A stretch of 10,389 nucleotides of DNA, taken from JAIMBK01 sp040755975. Lineage in GTDB: Bacteria > Bacillota > Desulfotomaculia > Desulfotomaculales > Nap2-2B. The stretch's first letter is position 1; each line of letters opens with the position of its first letter. Shown piece after piece: positions 6,784 through 10,389 of the stretch. The position numbers and the translations under genes are program-made. The stretch spans positions 1 to 10,389 of the forward strand of contig JBFLZY010000092.1 in the NCBI GenBank assembly GCA_040755975.1, given 5' to 3'. Below the pieces are notes generated by a model. That model was not told the DNA's origin. It worked only from the letters and a program-made list of their open reading frames with translations, and did not search any database.

Positions 6784-7647
6784 TCACTTCTTCCCGTACG
6801 TATACCAGCCCGCACCGGTTTTCCGGCCCAGGCGCCCGGCCCGGATGAGAGTCTTGAGCGCCAGCGGCGGGTTCCAGCGGATATCTTTAAACTCCTCGCA
6901 GAAATAATTGGCCACGTGGTAGCCGATGTCCACCCCGGCAAAGTCCTGCAGTTCAAAGGGCCCCATGGGATAATTCAAGCCCAGCTTCACGGCCGTGTCG
7001 ATATCCTCGACGGTCGCCACCCCTTCTTCCAGGAGGCGGATCGCCTCGATGAACTGGGCCATCAGAATCCGGTTGACAATAAAGCCGGGGGAATCCTTCT
7101 TCACCTCCACGGTGGTCTTGCCCATTGTCCGGGCGACCGCAAAAAGAACCTGCACGGTCTCGTCGCTGGTGGCGTAGCCCCGGATGATTTCCACCAGTTT
7201 CATGATCGGCGGCGGGTTAAAAAAGTGCATCCCGGCAACTTTTTCGGGTCGTTTAGTGGCCGCCGCAATCACCGTGATGGACATGGAAGAAGTGTTGGTG
7301 GCCAGGAAAGCCTCGGGTTTGCAAACCGCGTCCAGTTTCGCAAAGGCTTCCTTTTTGGCCTGCAGATCCTCGATGATGGCCTCGATGACCAGATCGGCAC
7401 CGGCAAAAGCGTCGCCTACGCCGGTGGCAACGGTAATCCGGCTTAAAATCTCTTCTTTCTGTTCAACGGTTATTTTCCCTTTCTCCACGCTCTTAGCCAG
7501 AAAATCGTTCATCCGCGTGAGCGCCCGGTCGACGATTGCCTTTTCCACATCACTTAAGACCACCTCAAACCCCGCGGCGGCCGCCACCTGGGCAATTCCT
7601 CCCCCCATGGCGCCGGCGCCCAAAACACCGATTCTCTTCACTTCCAT
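6784..7647 (-). CDS. hbd: 3-hydroxyacyl-CoA dehydrogenase (Hbd/PaaH type)
   Basis: A 287-residue NAD(P)-dependent enzyme oxidising L-3-hydroxyacyl-CoA to 3-ketoacyl-CoA, or the reverse. The N-terminal Rossmann fold starts with IGVLGAGAMGGGIA (residues 6-19). Catalytic-type residues are present: Ser120 in NTSSMSIT, His141 in GMHFFNPPP, Glu153 in KLVEI (the His-Glu dyad) and Asn192 in GFIVNRIL. The C-terminal dimerisation domain holds NYPMGPFELQDFAG and ends in GRKTGAGWYTYGKK. Length is standard for the single-domain Hbd family. GGAGG lies 10 bases before the ATG at 7647. It follows the BcrB-like gene by 75 bases. Context suggests it works on a product of the dehydratase/reductase and hands a 3-ketoacyl-CoA to the thiolase further down. 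Chain or ring specificity cannot be told, so hbd is a family-level symbol. Confidence 0.95.
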   Translation of the reverse strand: MEVKRIGVLGAGAMGGGIAQVAAAAGFEVVLSDVEKAIVDRALTRMNDFLAKSVEKGKITVEQKEEILSRITVATGVGDAFAGADLVIEAIIEDLQAKKEAFAKLDAVCKPEAFLATNTSSMSITVIAAATKRPEKVAGMHFFNPPPIMKLVEIIRGYATSDETVQVLFAVARTMGKTTVEVKKDSPGFIVNRILMAQFIEAIRLLEEGVATVEDIDTAVKLGLNYPMGPFELQDFAGVDIGYHVANYFCEEFKDIRWNPPLALKTLIRAGRLGRKTGAGWYTYGKK

Positions 7648-7722
7648 AAAAATTTCGCCTCCTCTTCTACTGATTAAATAGTTTACCTTCTCCGGTTCCG
7701 CCTGTTTATCCTCCTGCCCGCC

Positions 7723-8922
7723 TTATGCCCTCTTTTGCAACTGTTCAAAAAAGATCCGGAACTTTTCTCTGATCTGCTCCTCGGCAAAATACCGCTGGTC
7801 GGCCATGTCCGCTTCAAAGACGATCCCCGGCAGGCCGGTGCGCTCGGAAATTATTTTCCGCTTATCGTAGAGGCCAAAGGACGTGGGCTTGCAGCTGCGG
7901 TTGGAAAACAAAACGAAGCCGTCCACCTTATACTTTTTCATCATGTCCATTTTCAGCTGGACGCGGTAGTCAAAACCCCGGTTCACGAATTGTTCGGTAT
8001 AGTTTTCGGCCATGCTCTCCAGGGGCCTTTCCAGGTCGAAATGGTGGGTCCAGGAATGGGTGTACTGGGAAACGGCCACCAGGGCGCCGTTTTCCGCGAA
8101 CAACTCGGAAAACCAGCGCAGCCGGGGCCAAACCGGGAGGTGGTCCCAGTAAATCTTAAAGCGTTCGTCGGGCACGGCGTAAATCTTTTTCTCCAGCCTC
8201 TCTTCCAGTTCCTTCTTTAATTCCCGGTAATAGGCGACGGCGGCCGGGGTGCCCCGCAGCGTAACGATCGGCGCCATGTGAAAACAGGCGTCGAAGAAAC
8301 CGAAAGGAGCCGGGACAAGCGCCGCCGTTTCGAGAATTTCGTTCCACAGGCGGCAGGCCTCGTTGGCCAAGGAAAGCACTTCGATCAACCGTTCAAAATC
8401 GAACTGCCTTCCCGTATACACCTCGATGAAATCAATCATTTCCTCCATCTGCTCGACGAAATACCTTTTGATTAAGGTCGTCGAGGCCCCCTCGATGAAC
8501 GGCGCGTCCAGCAAAAAGTAAGGGACCCGGTAAAAACGGCCCGCCTCCTCAAACCATTTCTGCAGGCTGCCGCACTGGGTATTACAGCTGAAAACGAGAT
8601 CGGGCCGGACGATTTCCCCCACCGGGTGCTCTTTGGAATAGGCGTCCCCCAGGCCGCAACGGGCGTAGCCGCAAAGATCGGCGTAGTAGCCGCGCGCTTC
8701 CGCAGCGGCGGACAGCTTTTCGGCGGCTTTCCGGGCCGCCGCCAGGGCCCCGAAATTCTCCGGGTAATACGGAAAAAGCCCGGCGGCGTAGATGATTTCC
8801 ACCGGAAAAACGGCCGTCACCCAAACCACCGGAATACCACGCTCCTTTGCCTGAACGCCCTTCGCGTAATAATCGTGCATCACTTCTTTTAACAGGCCCA
8901 CGGTGCGAAAAGGCGCCGCCAT
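7723..8922 (-). CDS. BcrB-like subunit, benzoyl-CoA reductase/2-hydroxyacyl-CoA dehydratase family
   Basis: A 399-residue protein of the HGD-D family. Its partner is the protein encoded just upstream. Cysteines in family-typical places are Cys84 and Cys89 (LCGYARCGLGD), Cys113 and Cys117 (FSCNTQCGSLQKWFE) and Cys344 (SNRSCKPTSFG). Some would bind the [4Fe-4S] cluster of the heterodimer. The closing part, RTGLPGIVFEADMADQRYF (residues about 361-379), fits the BcrB/HgdB pattern closely. Such pairs either reduce an aromatic CoA ester or dehydrate a 2-hydroxyacyl-CoA by ketyl-radical chemistry; which of these applies cannot be decided here. The ATG follows the upstream gene's TAA directly, with GGAGGG inside the end of that gene, so translation is coupled. 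The activating ATPase subunit is not in the window. Confidence 0.9.
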   Translation of the reverse strand: MAAPFRTVGLLKEVMHDYYAKGVQAKERGIPVVWVTAVFPVEIIYAAGLFPYYPENFGALAAARKAAEKLSAAAEARGYYADLCGYARCGLGDAYSKEHPVGEIVRPDLVFSCNTQCGSLQKWFEEAGRFYRVPYFLLDAPFIEGASTTLIKRYFVEQMEEMIDFIEVYTGRQFDFERLIEVLSLANEACRLWNEILETAALVPAPFGFFDACFHMAPIVTLRGTPAAVAYYRELKKELEERLEKKIYAVPDERFKIYWDHLPVWPRLRWFSELFAENGALVAVSQYTHSWTHHFDLERPLESMAENYTEQFVNRGFDYRVQLKMDMMKKYKVDGFVLFSNRSCKPTSFGLYDKRKIISERTGLPGIVFEADMADQRYFAEEQIREKFRIFFEQLQKRA

Positions 8923-10086
8923 TTATTTCGCCCCCTCCAGCATTTCTACAAAGGCACCCAGGCGCGTCCTGATCTGCCCCAGAGATACGTTACCCACTTC
9001 CGTTTCGATGCGCAGGGCAGGTATCCCGGCGGCGTTAAGGGTTTCTGCCAGGTAAGGGTAATCGTAATTTTCCGGTTCGCAAAACTTTAAATGGACAAAG
9101 ATTACGCCGTCCGCCCGGGTTTCCCGCACCTTTCTCAGCAGCACGTCTTTGCGGTCCTGTTTCTGGTTGGTAAAACAGGCCACCGGCGTTTGCGCAAGCT
9201 GCCGTTCGGCCAGGGCAACGTAAGGATCACCGTTTTCCGCCACGTCGTTAGCTATGTACCGGTAGCCGGTGCACAGGTCGTCACCGACGCAAACCGCGCC
9301 GGTTTCGTCCAGAATATCCAGTAAAGACGGCGGTTCCCACAATTTGCCGCTTAAGATTACCCTTACCCCCGCTTTTGCTTTTTTGCGCTTTAACTTTCCA
9401 GCCTCCTGTTCGACGGCATGAAACAACCGGTTAAGCAGTTCGTTGTGTTTTTCTTTAGGAATGAGCAGGGAGGTTTTAATTACGTCGTACGTCGCCCGGT
9501 TGCCGAGGATTTCGGGGTAGCGGACGTGCAGCTCGTAAAGGCGGCGCAAAAGGGCGCGGTTGCGGTTGTACAGGCGGATGCTGGCGTACAGGTCCTGGGC
9601 GGTTATTTTCCGGTCCGTAAACTGCTCCAGCCGGGCCTTTAGGCGCCCCATTTCGCCCAGCAGGTAACTTTTTGCACTGGGGCGGTCCAGCTGCCGGGGC
9701 AAAAGAAAATTTTCCATGAAATTAAACGGCTTGACTTTCTTCCAGATGGTATACACCGTTCTGGTCGTATCGCAAATGGTGGGCACAAGCAACCCCTGCA
9801 GGTAATTGAGCCTGCCCGCCAGCGCCATCCCGAACGCGCAGCGGATCAGCGAACAGGCCCAGGTTTGCAGGTGTTCGTCCGCCCGGTTTACCTGCGTGCC
9901 GTCGTAAACCACTACGCCAAAGGGATGCGCCCCCGCGGCGTGAATCAGCTCTTCCGGGACGTCGGTAGGCAGATGGCCGATGACCCGGACTATTTTTTCC
10001 GCCACAACACTTTTGATCGCCGCGGCGGGGTCGCTTACGATTTGCTGGAATTCCCCGATTATTTCCTTTGCCTTCAAAGTCTGCAT
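8923..10086 (-). CDS. BcrC-like subunit, benzoyl-CoA reductase/2-hydroxyacyl-CoA dehydratase family
   Basis: A 387-residue HGD-D family protein, partner of the BcrB-like protein. It shows VIGHLPTDVPEELIHAAG (about residues 35-52), which matches the family N-terminus, and LLVPTICDTTRTVYTIWK around Cys105. It also has GDDLCTGYRY with Cys272 and VHLKFCEPEN with Cys336. Cys105, Cys272 and Cys336 are the likely cluster ligands. The DDLCTG motif is, as I recall, more typical of 2-hydroxyacyl-CoA dehydratases than of the Thauera BcrC, so the function stays open. The start is uncertain. The ATG at 10086 gives the usual family length and N-terminus, but its ribosome site is poor. An ATG at 10164 would overlap the ligase gene by 17 bases and add a Ser/Gly/Pro-rich 26-residue leader. 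Its TAA abuts the next gene's ATG. Confidence 0.88.
   Translation of the reverse strand: MQTLKAKEIIGEFQQIVSDPAAAIKSVVAEKIVRVIGHLPTDVPEELIHAAGAHPFGVVVYDGTQVNRADEHLQTWACSLIRCAFGMALAGRLNYLQGLLVPTICDTTRTVYTIWKKVKPFNFMENFLLPRQLDRPSAKSYLLGEMGRLKARLEQFTDRKITAQDLYASIRLYNRNRALLRRLYELHVRYPEILGNRATYDVIKTSLLIPKEKHNELLNRLFHAVEQEAGKLKRKKAKAGVRVILSGKLWEPPSLLDILDETGAVCVGDDLCTGYRYIANDVAENGDPYVALAERQLAQTPVACFTNQKQDRKDVLLRKVRETRADGVIFVHLKFCEPENYDYPYLAETLNAAGIPALRIETEVGNVSLGQIRTRLGAFVEMLEGAK
8934..8938 (-). promoter_or_regulatory. Ribosome binding site inside the BcrC-like gene for the BcrB-like gene
   Basis: GGAGG, continuing as a G-run, lies on the - strand within the last codons of the BcrC-like gene. It sits 8-11 bases before the ATG at 8922, which directly follows the TAA. 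This is the layout of translational coupling, which keeps the two subunits in equal amounts. Confidence 0.7.
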
Positions 10087-10147
10087 CCTTCCCGCGGTCC
10101 CGGAGTTTCCAGGGGAACCGCTTCCTGGGCTCCTTTCTTGCTGTCGG

Positions 10148-10389
10148 TTATTTTTGTCCGGCATGCTTTTCCCGCAGTTTGCGGTGGAGGATTTTTCCCG
10201 TGGGAGTCCGGGGCATTTCCTCGTCACAGACAAAATCTACCGCCCTGGGGCGCTTGTAGTCGGCGATTTTTCCCCGGCAAAAGTCCATAATTTCTTTGGC
10301 CAGTTCTTCTCCCGCGCAATAATCCTGGCGGAGCACAACCACCGCCTTAACCATTTCCCCCCACTTCGGGTCCGGCACGCCGATTACGG
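10148..10389 (-). CDS. AMP-forming acyl-CoA ligase/synthetase, C-terminal end (5' partial)
   Basis: Only the last 80 or so residues are inside the window; the gene enters from the right edge and the frame is open to base 10389. The visible part is the small C-terminal domain of the ANL (adenylate-forming) superfamily. It opens with VIGVPDPKWGE, continues through KIADYKRPRAVDFV and has the conserved catalytic-lysine motif PRTPTGKILHRKLR. The enzyme joins a carboxylic acid to CoA with ATP via an acyl-adenylate. The pattern looks like the fatty-acyl/aryl-CoA ligase branch rather than PaaK. The substrate-binding N-terminal part is outside, so specificity is unknown. It ends 61 bases before the chosen start of the BcrC-like gene, so it is probably an upstream member of the same row. 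Confidence 0.9.
   Translation of the reverse strand, partial: VIGVPDPKWGEMVKAVVVLRQDYCAGEELAKEIMDFCRGKIADYKRPRAVDFVCDEEMPRTPTGKILHRKLREKHAGQK

Noticed and set aside
6775..7446. Long + strand frame of 223 codons
   Set aside because: Antisense shadow of the 3-hydroxyacyl-CoA dehydrogenase, whose catalytic motifs are intact; the frame has no domain.

Overview
The window looks like chromosomal DNA of a strictly anaerobic, probably Gram-positive bacterium (Peptococcaceae-like, in the style of Pelotomaculum or Desulfotomaculum). This is inferred from strong GGAGG-type ribosome binding sites, a TTG start, mixed-to-high GC, ferredoxin-linked oxidoreductases and a benzoyl-CoA-reductase/2-hydroxyacyl-CoA-dehydratase type enzyme. 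No gene here fixes the genus.

Layout. On the + strand, bases 1-2344 hold a two-component system: a GAF-domain sensor histidine kinase of the NarX/DegS (HisKA_3) type, cut off at its N-terminal side by the window edge, then a NarL/LuxR-type response regulator. On the - strand, bases 10389 down to 2359 hold a tightly spaced catabolic gene row, listed here in transcription order. It starts with the C-terminal end of an AMP-forming acyl-CoA ligase (window edge). Next come a BcrC-like and a BcrB-like subunit of the 2-hydroxyacyl-CoA dehydratase/benzoyl-CoA reductase family, joined stop-to-start, and a 3-hydroxyacyl-CoA dehydrogenase. A 192-base spacer with short repeats and hairpins follows. After it come iorA and iorB (indolepyruvate/arylpyruvate:ferredoxin oxidoreductase), a divergent thiolase and a gamma-carbonic-anhydrase/PaaY-like left-handed beta-helix protein. 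The two gene groups converge with 14 bases between stop codons. A hairpin plus T-rich run there fits a terminator for the - strand row.

How they may work together (inference). The ligase or IorAB supplies an (aryl)acyl-CoA. IorAB also yields reduced ferredoxin and CO2. The BcrCB-like pair would perform a low-potential reduction or dehydration on a CoA ester, using electrons delivered from ferredoxin through an ATPase activator that is not in the window. The 3-hydroxyacyl-CoA dehydrogenase and the thiolase would complete beta-oxidation-like cleavage. The gamma-CA-like protein could handle CO2/bicarbonate or act as a CoA-thioesterase-like housekeeper, as PaaY does. The exact substrate cannot be read from the sequence; an aromatic or arylpyruvate-derived compound is the leading guess. 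No mobile element, CRISPR array, tRNA or rRNA was seen.
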